A DNA stretch of 64,000 nt from Pegoplata infirma (lineage: Eukaryota > Arthropoda > Insecta > Diptera > Anthomyiidae): the NCBI GenBank assembly GCA_963921195.1, contig OY992538.1:3038001-3102000 (forward strand), read 5' to 3'. Of this stretch, positions 1-10,984 are shown one piece after another. Under the pieces are notes generated by a model. That model was given only the letters and a program-made list of their open reading frames with translations. It was not told the origin of the DNA and searched no databases. Position 1 is the first letter of the stretch. Each line of letters begins with the position of its first letter. The position numbers and the translations under genes are program-made.

Positions 1-1290
1 TGGTTTTTCGTTACCTAAAATTTTTTTTGTTATAAAATATAAGGGCAATTACTAGAAGTGACACTACTTAAAAAATTATATAAAAAAAACTAACAAAGAA
101 CCCATTTTTATTTTTTGATATGGTATAGATGAAGGATAAACCTTTCTAAAAAATTAATACACTGTAAAAAAACCCTTGATCTTTTTGGTTTTTTCGTCAG
201 TTAAAATTTTTTTGTTATAAATTTTTTACAGTGTATTTTTTTTTTTTTTTAACGTGTCATAAAGCCTGTTAAAATATCTTTTTAATGATACCAAGATCAT
301 GGAAATCGGTTTAGCCGATTCAGAGTTATTGTAGTTTAAATGGAGCTCTTTTCGACCATTTTCGCGTTTTTTCGAAAACGTTCCCACTGTGTCACGCCCA
401 AAAAATCGCAAAACAGTCATTTCTAAAAATGAGAGTTTGTTTGTATTGATCAAATTTAGCTATGAACAAAATTTCATCGATATCTGAGGGGGTCGGGTTC
501 AATGCATCTCGATTTTTACATGAAATTCATCTTATGCCGAACAAAATATTTTTATTTCGTTTTGAAAATTCGTAAATATTATTGTTTTCAAATTTGTCAA
601 AAAACTTACTATGGAGGAAAAGTGAGGTTATTGGATCTTACCTTATATAAATCTGCCTTGGTATGATCTAACATTAAAGAATTAAATTCATACTATTTAT
701 GTACAAAATTTGTTCTGTGAATATTTGTTTTTAATCAATAAAAATCAGGAAATTCCATGAAAATATTAAGAATTAATCGTGAAAATTGTTGATACAAAGG
801 TAAATAAATTTAATTTTCATTAGCTGGGTCAGTTCAAATACTTATAATATGATCTTTTTCATTCGTTTTTGCAAAAAATGGCTGTTTTGGTAGATCATTG
901 TAGTAGGGCAATGCAATTTTGGCGGCAAAAAGGATGTATGTGTGTAAGAAAATATGAATATTTCATGTCATTTATGAATGTAGTTCATTTATTATATTTT
1001 AATTAATTATTGCAGTTTTAAATATATTTTAATTCCAATTTCTTTACAAATTTTACTTCTAAAACATATTCCGAAGAACAAAAAGATGTTAAATTTTGCT
1101 TACAAACACCTGTTGCTTTTGATACAATCCCTAGAGAATCGATGTTAAACAAGTATTGGGACATGTTCTAGGGAAGTATAAGTTGTTCCAAAATCGGTTG
1201 TTTCCAACCGAAAATTTTGCTGGGTCTACCTCTTCGATCTTGGTTCACAGATGCTGATCAGTATTTTGGATCAAAATCGTGTTTGTATAT
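1..1290. other. AT-rich non-coding DNA, one short duplication
   Basis: No exon or transposon ends are recognised. About 45 bp at 1-45 (TTTTTCGTTACCTAAAATTT...) recur at 187-231 with minor changes. The 76 bp at about 533-608 recur almost unchanged at 49010-49085. Confidence 0.6.
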
Positions 1291-1296
1291 TTTTTT

Positions 1297-1692
1297 AATA
1301 TTATATTTTAAGGATGTTTATTCTGGCTCAAGGTCATTATTTTCTTTACTAATTAAAACCATGATATTCTCATAGCATAATTTTCAAGAAAATTATTTCT
1401 TCGTCTTTCTAATTCTCATTGTGAATAGAGGCGAATATGTATTAATATGCTAGTTTGTGCACAAACGATTTGTCATTAGACTCGATTGCTACTTTGTAGT
1501 AAATCGTTTCTATTTTTGCTAAATAATCTTGACAATGGAATCTGGACAAATTCCGAAACACGTGTCGATTAAGTCTTGCAAAAATGACCAACATAAATAA
1601 ATTTAAAACAAAAAATAATTTTCTTGAAAATTATGCTATGAGAATATCATGGTGTTAATTAGTAAAACATCCTCAAAATATAATATTTTAAA
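1297..1692. repeat. Inverted-repeat element (arms about 1299-1404 and 1612-1692)
   Basis: The left arm contains ATGATATTCTCATAGCATAA and ATTTTCAAGAAAATTATTT, and the right arm carries the exact complement. The outer ends AATATTATATTTTAAGGATG and its complement also match. A fragment of the same family (outer end plus TTCCTTTACTAATTAAAACT) lies at 12708-12774. No TSD is clear. Confidence 0.65.
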
Positions 1693-3100
1693 GGTCGAAT
1701 TAAACAATTTTTAATAAAAATTAATCAGAATTTTTTTAATATTTTTTAGATAAAACACTTAACATTTTCCAACTTTTAATACCAATGTAGATAAACAAAT
1801 AATTTTCACACGAGTTTTGGCCGAAATACGTAATATTTTCCAACTTGCAGCCTGAAGATGACCTTGAAAAATTGTTTCATATATTTTCTCACAACAAGCA
1901 TAACGTGGCCATATGTTGGCAGGTATTACGATATGAAATTCAAAAAATTAAATTTGACGGGCCGCCCTAGTGTCGATGTTACTTAAATTTTTTCAAGAAA
2001 CTTTAGGAATTTTACGAAACTTTCAATAAATTCATAAATTTAACCAAAAGATTTGATTTTTTAACAAAATTTTAATTTTTAAGAGACATTTTTTTTTAAA
2101 TTTGTTTACACTTAAAATATTACAATCACTAAAAGAGTTTGTTTCCAATTGATTTTATTCTAATCTTCTGTCTGAGTCTTCTATAAACCTTTTGATACGC
2201 GTAGTTAAAGTAAAATATTTTTTTTTCATAAATATTTAACTTTTTTGTAAAATATATAAACCATTAGTTATTTATTTATGTAATATATTTACATACATAT
2301 TTAAAAGTGTTTCTTCTGTACTGCCACAAAAATAATAGTAAAACATTATTTATGTACATACGAAAAATTCCACTTTTTTGTTTGTTTATTAAACAAACAC
2401 TACACCACAAAAGTTACTTAATGTTTTGCACAAAATAACCTAAAATGCCAAAGAAAAACATAACCCTTTTTTTTGTTTTCTTTTTAAGAACTTTATAAAA
2501 TCTAAATTCTAAAAAAAAAATAAAAAATGAAAACCATAACAAAAATGAAAAATATGTACTTACAAAGAAAACATGTTCTCCGGACAACTGTCGAATATCA
2601 ATGTAAAAACCAAACAAAGTTTTTAAAGAAAATCATAAACATTTGAAAATTAACAACTTTTGTAATTTTTTTTCCCAGTGTACATTTGAGTAATCTTTTT
2701 ACGCTTCTTAGAAAAAGTTTTAGAACTTTCCTTTTTTAAGTACGACATTTATACAAATAACTGTCATAAACCCTTATATAGATGTTTATATGGGAGTGTA
2801 TTCCTTTATGTATTTGTGAGATGTAAACAACAACTTGTTGAAAAAAATCTTGTAAAATATTACTGAATTCAAGAGAAACCGAATAAAGGAAAAATATAAT
2901 TACGAGATTTGTTTTCAACACATTTCCCATCAAAATATTATTTTACATTCATGTTAAATAAATATAACATACAATGTTAAAAAGGGTTAAAAAATAATTT
3001 AGTTGAAACAGCTTACAATTAGTTAAAAATGCTTTCGGAATATATGGAGGGAATCAGAAAATATCAAGAAAACAATGTTACCGGGTATTATGTATTAATT
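1693..3100. other. AT-rich non-coding DNA, nothing recognised
   Basis: Poly-A and poly-T tracts only. The open frames here are short, A/T-driven and carry no motif. Confidence 0.55.
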
Positions 3101-3109
3101 ATGAATTTT

Positions 3110-4620
3110 TTGATATGGGTCAGTCTTAGTGAAATCAATCAAAAATAGCTAAAAATGTTCGTGACCCCCTCCGATTTTGATGAAATTCGGTTTAGTTGTA
3201 ACACTAATCGATAAACTGACGCACACTTTTTTTCAGTCCTCTAAGTAAACAGTGGGCGAAAATACGGAGGGTCAAAATTTCCGCCAAAATCTCCCAGTCG
3301 CGACACTTTGCACTGTAAAAACTTAATATCGTTGGTTCTATTATAGCTAGAAAGCCCATTTAGGGTTTGTTTTGAAGATCATAATATGCTCTACAAGACC
3401 TATTATAACCAAAAAATTGTCGAAAAAAAAATAAGGGTTACCTCCCTTATTTTAAGATCGTGATATACGGAGGAGAAAATGGGGAGGATGGTATCCCCCG
3501 ATTTTTTGTTACTTGACAGTCTTATAGAGAAAGTCCTAAAGAATATATTCTAAAATTTTTATGTTGGGACAACAATGGGATCGCTCAAAATCAAAATTTT
3601 TCACAATTTTCCCCAAAACCTCTTACTCGCAACACTCCTTAACCTTAAAAATTTAATATCATAAGTGCTTTTGTAGCTACAGAGCCCATTTTTTTTTTTG
3701 TTTTAAAGCTTAAAATAGCCTTACAACCAAAACCAAAAAAAATTCCAGAAAAAGGAATTGGTGCCCCCCTTATTTGAAGGTCGTGGCAAAGGGTGGAGGA
3801 AATGGGGGGAAAGTATCACCCGATTTATTTTTTACTTGGTATTCTCAAAGTGCAAGTCCTAATGAACATAGTCTACAATATTTATGTTGGGACAACAATG
3901 GGATCGAATAAAAATTTGTAATGTGCAAGACTGTCGCGATTTGGATATTTTGGGGGAAATTGTGAAAAATTTTGATTTTGGTCGATCTGATTGTTGTCCC
4001 AACATAAAAATTTTAAAATATGTTCATTAGGACTTGCACTTTGAGAGTACCAAGTAAAAAAAAAAAAATCGGGGGATACTTTCCCCCCATTTCCTCCACC
4101 CTTTGCCACGACTTTTAAATATGGGGGTCACCCTTCCTTTTTTTCTAAAATTGTTTGGTTAAGGTAGGTATTGTAGACTTAGAAATTTTGGAATATATTC
4201 TTTAGGACTTTCTCTATAAGATTATCAAGTAAAAAAAAATCGGGGGATACTATCCCCCCCATTTTCTCCTCCCTTTATCACGACCTTAAAATAAGGGAGG
4301 TAACCTTTATTTTTTTCGAAAATTTTTTGGTTACGGTAGGTCTTGTAGAGCATATTATGAGCTTCAAAACAAACCAAAAATGGGCTTTCTAGCTATAATA
4401 GAACCAACGATATTAAGTTTTTACGGTGTAAAGTGTCGCGATTGGGTGATTTGGGGAAATTTTGACCCTCCGTATTTTCGGCCCCTTTTGACTTAGAGGG
4501 CTAAAAATTTGCATTTGTTAGTTTTTTATGTAGTGTAAGAACTAAACCAAATTTCATCAATATCGGAGGGGGTCAAAAATATTCATGATTGATTTCACTA
4601 AGAATGACCCATATACAAAA
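3110..4620. repeat. Long foldback repeat
   Basis: GACCCCCTCCGATTTTGATG near 3161 is mirrored by CATCAATATCGGAGGGGGTC near 4555. Matching continues inward through GATATTAAGTTTTTAC, TATCCCCCGATTTTTT and CAACAATGGGATCG segments. The left arm contains two diverged tandem units of about 250 bp (each with TTATGTTGGGACAACAATGG), so the dyad is imperfect. It could be a MITE-like foldback. The terminal sequence and TSD were not resolved. Confidence 0.7.
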
Positions 4621-5535
4621 GTAACAAAAATCTGGACAACGATCAACATTTTTTATACCCTCCACTCAAGTGATAGAGGGTATATATAAGTTTGTCATTC
4701 CGTTTGTAACACCTCGAAATATTGGTCTAAGATCCCAAAAAGTATATCGTGAACCTATATTCAAAATATGCCAACTCAAATTTGACGGAAATGAGTTTCC
4801 GATGGCAAATAGCTCCCCTACGTAATACCTATCTGCCATAAAAATTTCAGAGCAAAAAAATAATTTGTTGTCGTTTTACATCGATTTTTGTTATTCTGCT
4901 AACTCAAAGTACATATTTTTTTGGTGGAAATAAATGCCAACTCCCATTGTAAATTTCCAAAAATTTTTCAAAAAATTTTTAAAAAGAAATTAGACCACAT
5001 ATCTTATTGCATTTGCCATGCTAAATACGAATCTTGTAAAGATTTTGATATCTAATGACTGGTTCTCGAGATATTGCCGTTTTGAAAATATCGGTAAATA
5101 GTGTTTGCAAAAAAAAAAAATTGCTTATATTTATGTAACTTTCAAACTATTTATCAGATTGAAACATAATGAATGGGGCAAATAAAGTCAATGATATAAG
5201 CTTTCAAAATAGCTAGTTTGGAGTGAACCTATTGCAATACAGCGTGAGTTACAGAGTGCCAAAGTTGACCACCCTGAGATTAAAAGGCTTTCGAAGCTAG
5301 TAACTTTTAAAAATATGCAAAGATTTTTAATTTTTTGTTCAGTTTTTGCAATTACCGTACTAAGGATAAAAAAAACCAAAAAAAAAAAAAAATTTAAAAT
5401 TTTTCAAAAAAAAATTTATTTTTATTTTCCGACAAAATATGCCAACTCTAAAAAAATATTTGTTTTTTGATATAGTAATAAATGCCATCTCTGAAAAATA
5501 CGCGAACAAGTGCAAAATATGAAAATTTTTGCATA

Positions 5536-7089
5536 CACCGAAAAAAATCCATGCAACATTTTACGAAAAAAAGTTTCGTACTTTTTTTTTTCGTAAAATA
5601 CACGAAAGTTGACTACATAGTACGAAAAACTTTAGTACTCAATTTCGTATTTTTACGAAAGTAACGAAAATGATTAGTAAATATTTTTTTCGTAATATTT
5701 ACGAATGTTGACTACATATTACGAAAAAAATGTTGTAAAAACTTTTGTAATTTTACGAAAGTAACGAAAAAAAGAATGTAAATGATTCTTTCGTAAAATA
5801 TACGAATGTTGACTGCATATTACAAAAAAAGTGTACAGACTTTCGTATTTTTACAAAAATAATTCGTAAAAACTTCCTTTGAAAAATATACGAAAGTGGA
5901 CTTGATATTACGAAAAAAATAATCAAGAATTTTGTAATTTTACAAAACTAATAAAAAAAGAAGAAATCTTTAAATGCATGCTTAAAGGGTGTTTTTATGC
6001 CCTCCAACTACAGTATTGGGGTATAATAAAAAAATATCGGTCGGGGACCCCATAAAGTATATGTGTATTATTGATCCATGATAAATTCTAAGGCATTCTA
6101 TTATTGTCCGTCTATATAAAACACGGATACCACGGAACAAGTCTTTTGGTCATCAGCAGGTTAAGTTCGTATGTGGCCAAAAAAGTTTTATTTCTTTAAA
6201 CCAACCTCTGGAAAACTCAATTTTTTTAAAGTGTTTTTTGTTGTTTTGTTAAAAAAACGAAACATTTTTATGTCAAAAAAAATTTAAAGTAATGAGCTTC
6301 GACCCAGGGGATTATAAAATGCCTTGTGGTCGTGGGTATTAAGAATTAATTTCAAAAATGATAACTCTGATATTTTTTTTACATATTTGGGGTAATAAAA
6401 ATTCGGCACAGCCGACTTAAAAGTTCTCTCTTGGTTTTTATTCATTTTAAGGATCAATTAAAATTTGAGGCTAATCGGATCAAATAAAATTTGAGGCTTG
6501 ATGATATAAGTTTTTTTTTACAAGTGGGGAGGTGGTCCTCCAAAAAAATCATCTCAACATATCATCATAAGTTCTTGTAGTGTGAACGTAGCCTTAAACA
6601 AAATCACTGTAAATAGAATGAAATCTTATAAGTCTCTGTTAAGAAGAAACAATTAATTGCTTGGAAATGTTGCTGTCAAAACGTTGAAAACGTTGTTCTT
6701 ATTCTCAAGAAAGAATTTTTACATGTTATTTCGTTAATTTAAGGATTTTTTTTATTTACCAAAAAAATTTCGTAAAAATAAAAATATTTCATTTATTTTA
6801 CGAAATAATTTCGTAAAACAAAAAAATATTTCGTTTATTTTACGAAAATTTTCGTAAAACACAAAAAATATTTCGTTTATTTTACGAAAATTTTCGTAAA
6901 ACACGAAAATTTATTGCGTTTATTTTACGAAATTTTTTTGTAAAATACAAAAACAATTTCGTTTATTTTACGAAACAATTTCGTGCATTTCGTACATTGT
7001 ACGCAAGAATTTCGTGGTGCGAAACAACGAAATTTTTCGTACAATGTACGAACGTTTTCGTACATATAAGGCAGGAATTTTTTTCGGTG
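5536..7089. mobile_element. TA-flanked MITE built from TACGAAA repeats (TIR CACCGAAAAAAAT)
   Basis: TA + CACCGAAAAAAAT on the left, ATTTTTTTCGGTG + TA on the right. The left part holds four ~100-bp units (each with TCGTAAAATA-ACGAA-GTTGACTACAT, from about 5590, 5690, 5789 and 5878). The right part (6760-7000) holds about five ~50-bp units of TTCGTTTATTTTACGAAA. A divergent mini-me-like copy sits between them. Confidence 0.75.
5988..6440. repeat. Divergent mini-me-like copy (fourth nesting level)
   Basis: It begins TTTTTATGCCCTCCAACTAC, has GGTCGGGGACCCCATAAAGT and ATTGTCCGTCT without the (GTCY)n expansion, and ends ATTCGGCACAGCCGACTTAA. These are the landmarks of the mini-me copies in the same order. 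Confidence 0.6.
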
Positions 7090-8097
7090 TAGGTAAAAAT
7101 TGTCTAGAATATTTAAACCATCTTGTGGAAGGTACAATGTTTATTTTTGCAATAATATGAGAAATAACAAGTTTTTTAGCTCTCCTGAACAGTAAGCTTT
7201 TTCGAGTTGGCATTTATTGAATATAGTTCGACGATATATATTCATGATCCTCGTTCGATTCTAAGACGATCTAGCGATGTCCGTCCGTCTGTCTGTCTGT
7301 TGAAAACACGCTAACTTTTGAAAGACTTTACGGAGGCTCCTGGCATATATGTTGGGTATTTACCTGGTCAGGTTGGTATTGCAATCCAGTAAAATCGGTC
7401 TAGTGGTTCAAAAGTTATAAGCAAACGAGTGAATTTCGGCAAGGAGTTTTCGCGAATTTAAGAGATAAAAAACACGATAACTTTCTAAAGGCTGAGGATG
7501 CTGAAGTTTGGCATATATATTTTTCGTCCCCCTAGGCTAGATCAAATTGAATTTCAGCCAAATCGGTCCAGTGGTTCAAAAGTTATTAGCAAAACCGTAA
7601 ATTTCAGATTTGATTCACCTTAAATTCACGTGTTGAAAACCCGTTAAACATGTTTTATAAACATTGGTAAGTCACGAAAATATTTTACAACGCATTTTTG
7701 TCACTCAAAAACATTTTTACACTAAAAAAAAAATTACACTCGAAAAAAAATTTACACTCAAAAAAAAAATTTACACTCAAAAAAAATTTAGTAAATTTTT
7801 TTTTTTTTTTTTCAAAAATTAGTTAAAAAAAAGTTTTTTACACAAAATAAAATATTTCTTATTAAAAATGTTATTTTTTCCACGTAAGAAAATTTACTAT
7901 ATCTTAAAAAGGGCATTGTGGAGGGTATTCATAGATTCGACCAAGTCGAATTTAACTTTTCTACTTGTTTTTAAATATTATTTATACTTTTTTAGGTAAA
8001 ATTTTAATTCCATCGACAGTAAACAGTTTGGTTTCCCTTCAGAAGAAAATAAACATAATACAATTTAGATGATCAGTTTAACAAGCAAATGTAACCT

Positions 8098-8530
8098 AGG
8101 TTAAGAGTGCCAGACTAGCATGCAGTGGGTCTTATGATTGAATCCTACTTTGAGGAGGAAAGAGGGAGTAGTGTTTGTTATATTCAGTTTAAACTTTTTC
8201 AAATCTTAGCTGACTGGGGAGACTTCTGCGGGGAGCCAACTCCACATAGTTCGACTATGTCGACTGAAAAACGAATTTTCTTTGCAATGCGTTGTGCGAT
8301 TCATTGGACTATCGACAACAATGTGGTCTGCTGGATTGACGAGTATTGCTAACATACACCCGTACATTTTCGGGGATAAGTTCTCTTATCTCAGCAGAGC
8401 ATGGTAAGATCGGTAGAACATTGAAGCACAACCCACGTTCCGAGGATTCTTCAATGAATCATTAGACTTGGATACCCTACTGTCATTGACGAGCTTCAGC
8501 GCACTCCTTAGCACCTGGTCCAAAAACTTC
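8098..8530 (-). pseudogene. Non-LTR retrotransposon reverse transcriptase, C-terminal remnant
   Basis: This stretch is clearly less AT-rich than its surroundings. Translated on the minus strand it gives NPRNVGCASMFYRSYHALLR, then a stop, then HIVVDSPMNRT and NSFFSRHSRTMWSWLPAEV, followed by another stop and DLKKFKLNI. The pattern RNV-x-C-x-S-x-FYR-x-YH ... NRT-x-H-x-K-x-NSFF-x-R ... W-x-x-LPA ... KFK is the conserved tail after the polymerase domain of Jockey-like non-LTR elements. At least two in-frame stops show it is dead. No catalytic Tyr-Ala-Asp-Asp core is visible nearby, so this is a 5'-truncated copy. The clade call is tentative. The open frame on the opposite strand here is its shadow. 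Confidence 0.75.
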
Positions 8531-8735
8531 AAAACATATTTTCAAAATAGACAAATTCGGTCGGTTGACGAAATGCACCTAAAAAATGCATTTGCATTTA
8601 AAATAAATATTTTAAAAGACATATTTTTTTTTACGTTTAAAGTAAAAGACGATATAAAAAGACGATATTTAAAAAAATTTTCTAATATAAGATTTAATTT
8701 TTTGGAATATTTTTTTGTTTAAGTAATTTACTTAC

Positions 8736-8868
8736 CAACAACATTAAATGTGTATGATAATGACATTTTTGGTTCTGTATTAATTTGACACTCGTATATG
8801 CCAGAATCTCTAGGCTGTGGATATTTTATTTGTAATGTCCAATTTCCAGAATTTTCGGGACGCAAGAC
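8736..8868 (-). CDS. dpr1: dpr-family Ig-domain protein, exon encoding the end of Ig domain 1 (dpr1-like)
   Basis: Reading the minus strand, a polypyrimidine tract and ACAG acceptor precede 44 codons plus one base, followed by the donor GTAAG. The peptide begins VLRPENSGNW and contains WTLQIKY, the strongly conserved DSGIYECQIN (the F-strand cysteine of an Ig domain, with the D-x-G-x-Y-x-C motif) and ends TFNVV. This is the hallmark of the fly Dpr (defective proboscis extension response) surface proteins, which pair with DIP proteins to specify synaptic partners. The exon joins in phase 0 to the exon at 9599-9676 and leaves in phase 1, so the next codon starts with G, as expected for the Glu that follows NVV in relatives. 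The subgroup looks like Dpr1-5. Dpr1 is my best match from memory, with the paralogue about 50 % sure and the family near certain. The exon for Ig domain 2 was not found downstream (1-8735). Confidence 0.93.
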
Positions 8869-9025
8869 CTGTTAAAAAATCAAAATTGTAAATTTAATTT
8901 AATGCTAGAATTGCAGTGAACTCTGTCTGGTCAATGACAATTTTAACCAATATTTAAATTTTCAAAAACAAAATCTCAATAAAAATATTTTAATCGATTT
9001 AATTAAAAATTAATTGAATATTTTT

Positions 9026-9468
9026 ATATTAAACAAAAGTTACGTATTTTCTTTTAGTTAGGCTTGAGGTCATAAATAAAACTAAAAAGTTTAATTTTTA
9101 AATTTTATTATTTATTTAGTAATCCAATATTTCGACCAGACTCTCTAGTCTTCATCAGGGTATATTAAATAAATAAATAACGCGACTAAAAACTTGTTGA
9201 CTTCCTTACTGCTCCAATTTCTTTTACTTTAAGTAAAAGAAATTGGAGCAGTAAGGAAGTCAACAAGTTTTTAGTCGCGTTATTTATTTATTTAATATAC
9301 CCTGATGAAGACTAGAGAGTCTGGTCGAAATATTGGATTACTAAATAAATAATAAAATTTAAAAATTAAACTTTTTAGTTTTATTTATGACCTCAAGCCT
9401 AACTAAAAGAAAATACGTAACAACAACAGGTCAACTAACCACAACAACAATTATTAAACAAAAGTTTT
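9026..9468. mobile_element. Perfect 383-bp palindrome with tail and 15-bp target duplication (retroelement-like)
   Basis: The bases from 9039 to 9421 are a perfect inverted repeat centred on 9230, with a single-base spacer. A CAACAAC-rich tail of about 30 bp follows. TATTAAACAAAAGTT occurs immediately before the insert and again after the tail: a 15-bp target duplication, long for a DNA transposon and typical of target-primed reverse transcription. Each arm holds CTGATGA...GAAA with a hairpin between. It lies in the dpr intron 8869-9598. A Penelope-like or SINE-like origin is an inference. Confidence 0.75.
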
Positions 9469-9598
9469 AATAACGAAACTTTTTTGTGAATCATGTCATT
9501 TAAACGATAAAGAAACAAAATATATGTGCTTCTGTAGAGTTGAGAACTTATCGCGGTGAGTTGTATATTAATTCGCCTTATTAACTATAGATAATTAC

Positions 9599-9676
9599 CT
9601 GAAATCTTTGATCTGAGGTATATGTTGTGGAACCAGCTGTCAAGATATGTAAATCACGTTTTCTAATCCAAGAAAC
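9599..9676 (-). CDS. dpr1: dpr-family Ig-domain protein, exon encoding the middle of Ig domain 1
   Basis: On the minus strand a pyrimidine-rich tract and TATAG acceptor lead into exactly 26 codons, ending TTTCAG before the donor GTAATT. The peptide begins VSWIRKRDLHILTAG and ends SDQRFQ. VSWIR-x-RD-x-HIL and the DQRF ending are the C-to-D strand signature of Dpr Ig domain 1, including the conserved Trp. It is in phase 0 with the exon at 8736-8868, and together they make one continuous half Ig domain. The 730-bp intron between them (8869-9598) carries a palindromic insertion. The preceding exon (signal peptide, first cysteine of the fold) should lie at higher coordinates on the minus strand. 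I did not find it between 9677 and 42 kb, so it is either outside the window or hidden in the large intron. Confidence 0.93.
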
Positions 9677-9900
9677 CTATAACGAAAGAAAAACAAAATA
9701 GAAAAACATGAAACTTTATATCAATTTTTCAGCACAAACTAAAAAGTATTGTTAAGAATAAAAAATATTTTATGTAGCTCTTCCTTTAATACTTTAAGTT
9801 TATTTTCTTATTTACTTTTTGTTTTGGAACAAAAGGGTTTATAGCACGAACAAAATCATCAACAACAATGTCACCTTCACACAAAAAAAAAGAAAAGACA

Positions 9901-10630
9901 ACAAGTAAGAAAATTATGGTCGGTCAAGACCGGCTACATAATACCCTACACCAGTGTTTTACGGAAAATGGGTCCCAAGTCCAAATACGAATCGATTGAA
10001 TTTATCTTTTTGTTAGATCTTTAAAGCATTTAAAACAGATTTAAGTAAAAACGATTGTTTTTTTTTAGCCAATTGACGATTTAGCTAAATATCGGGCAAA
10101 ATTTTGAAAAGGTGACTAAATCTAAATAGGGTCTGATTACCTTGAGATTTTAAAGGGTCTTAATAGTATACTCAGAACACCTTCAAACTGAATTCTGATA
10201 AAATATCTTCCATTTATATTTGTTTTTTATTTTTTATTTTTTTGAGATTTATGTACATATCGAAATGGTTGTTCGTATGGGGACTAGAAGTAAAAATGGT
10301 CCTTTCAAAAAAAAAAAAAAAAAAAATTGGAGCGAAGATTTATGAATGAAAAATACCTCATATAATACGGTTATAATGGTAACTTGAGCCAAATTGAAAG
10401 GGGAGGTTTTTATGGGGGGCTATGTCTTAACATGAACCAATTTTTCCAATATCAATTGGAAGCTACAGAAGCTTAAGTTTCCAACTGATATCGTGTTTAC
10501 ATCGTTTGTGATTATGAGTTGATTGGTATACTTGAAGGTGGATCTTGGACCAATATATCGGGTAATTACAAACATCAGCACAAACTCATTATACCCTGTA
10601 CCAGAGAGTGGTGTAGAGTATAAAAATAAG
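9901..10630 (+). repeat. GGTCGGTCAAGACCG repeat family, near-complete copy
   Basis: It begins AAATTATGGTCGGTCAAGAC, ATAATACCCTACACCAG, and ends TACAAACATCAGCACAAACT then ATACCCTGTACCAGAG-GTGTAGAGTATAAAAA. The start recurs at 29935, the internal part at about 23418-23720, and the end motif (TTACAAACATCAGCA) at 27123. It is non-coding. The near-palindromic start GGTCGGTCAAGACC is diagnostic. Confidence 0.7.
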
Positions 10631-10906
10631 AAAAGAAAAACTCATAAACATTAAAAGATGTCATCAAAATAGCGACATCATATACATACACAACTTTATT
10701 ATTGTCTTGGTTGTGTATTTTTCTCTGTGAAAAGTTTTAAGGAATTTCCTCTTGTTTATCATAAAAAATAAGGTTATATTGTATTTGATATTTGCCTAAA
10801 TCTATTTGAAAAGTAGTCATGTATAGCTGTGAAATATATAAAAGTGTGTATGGATACGAAGGTCATAAGTACAACCGAGCTTCGAATACAATGTCAATGT
10901 TTAAAA

Positions 10907-10974
10907 CCCTAGTTAGATTGAGCGAGAAAGATGACGATGTTTTAAAAGTATACGTCTCGCTGACGTAACTAGGG
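10907..10974. mobile_element. 68-bp piggyBac-like mini-element (tentative)
   Basis: CCCTAGTTA...AGCGAGA at the left faces TCTCGCT...TAACTAGGG at the right. TTAA follows directly on the right (10975-10978), and on the left TTAA (10901-10904) is separated by two A. CCCTAG ends with TTAA targets are typical of piggyBac elements. Confidence 0.4.
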
Positions 10975-10984
10975 TTAAAGAAAA

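Larger units (their letters stand above)
4748..7233. mobile_element. TIR element inserted in the mini-me copy
   Basis: The left end CGTGAACCTATATTC...ATGCCAACTC and the complemented right end CGTCGAACTATATTC...ATGCCAACTC form imperfect ~30-bp terminal inverted repeats. Surplus TA/AT bases at the junction suggest a TSD of about 4 bp in a (TA)n target. TGCCAACTC also recurs internally (4936, 5448). No coding capacity is seen, and the superfamily is unassigned. Confidence 0.65.
4652..7972. mobile_element. Mini-me-type repeat, interrupted by a 2.5-kb insertion at 4748-7233
   Basis: It starts TTTATACCCTCCACTC-A-GTGATAGAGGG and stops at AAAAAGTATAT (4747). It resumes at 7234 with ATATATATTCATGATCC, the GATCTAGCGATGTCC core and (GTCY)n, and ends GGAGGGTATTCATAGATTCG...TCTACTTGTTTTT near 7972. 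Comparison with the intact copy at 22405-23417 shows exactly where the interruption lies. About 20-bp A-rich repeats (TTACACTCAAAAAAAA) sit near 7720-7800. Confidence 0.8.

Noticed and set aside
8125..8352. Plus-strand 75-residue open frame
   Set aside because: Shadow of the reverse-transcriptase remnant readable on the minus strand.
1..8735. Search for the dpr Ig-domain-2 exon downstream of 8736
   Set aside because: No minus-strand stretch with a Cys/Trp Ig pattern and splice sites was found; the exon is presumably beyond the window.
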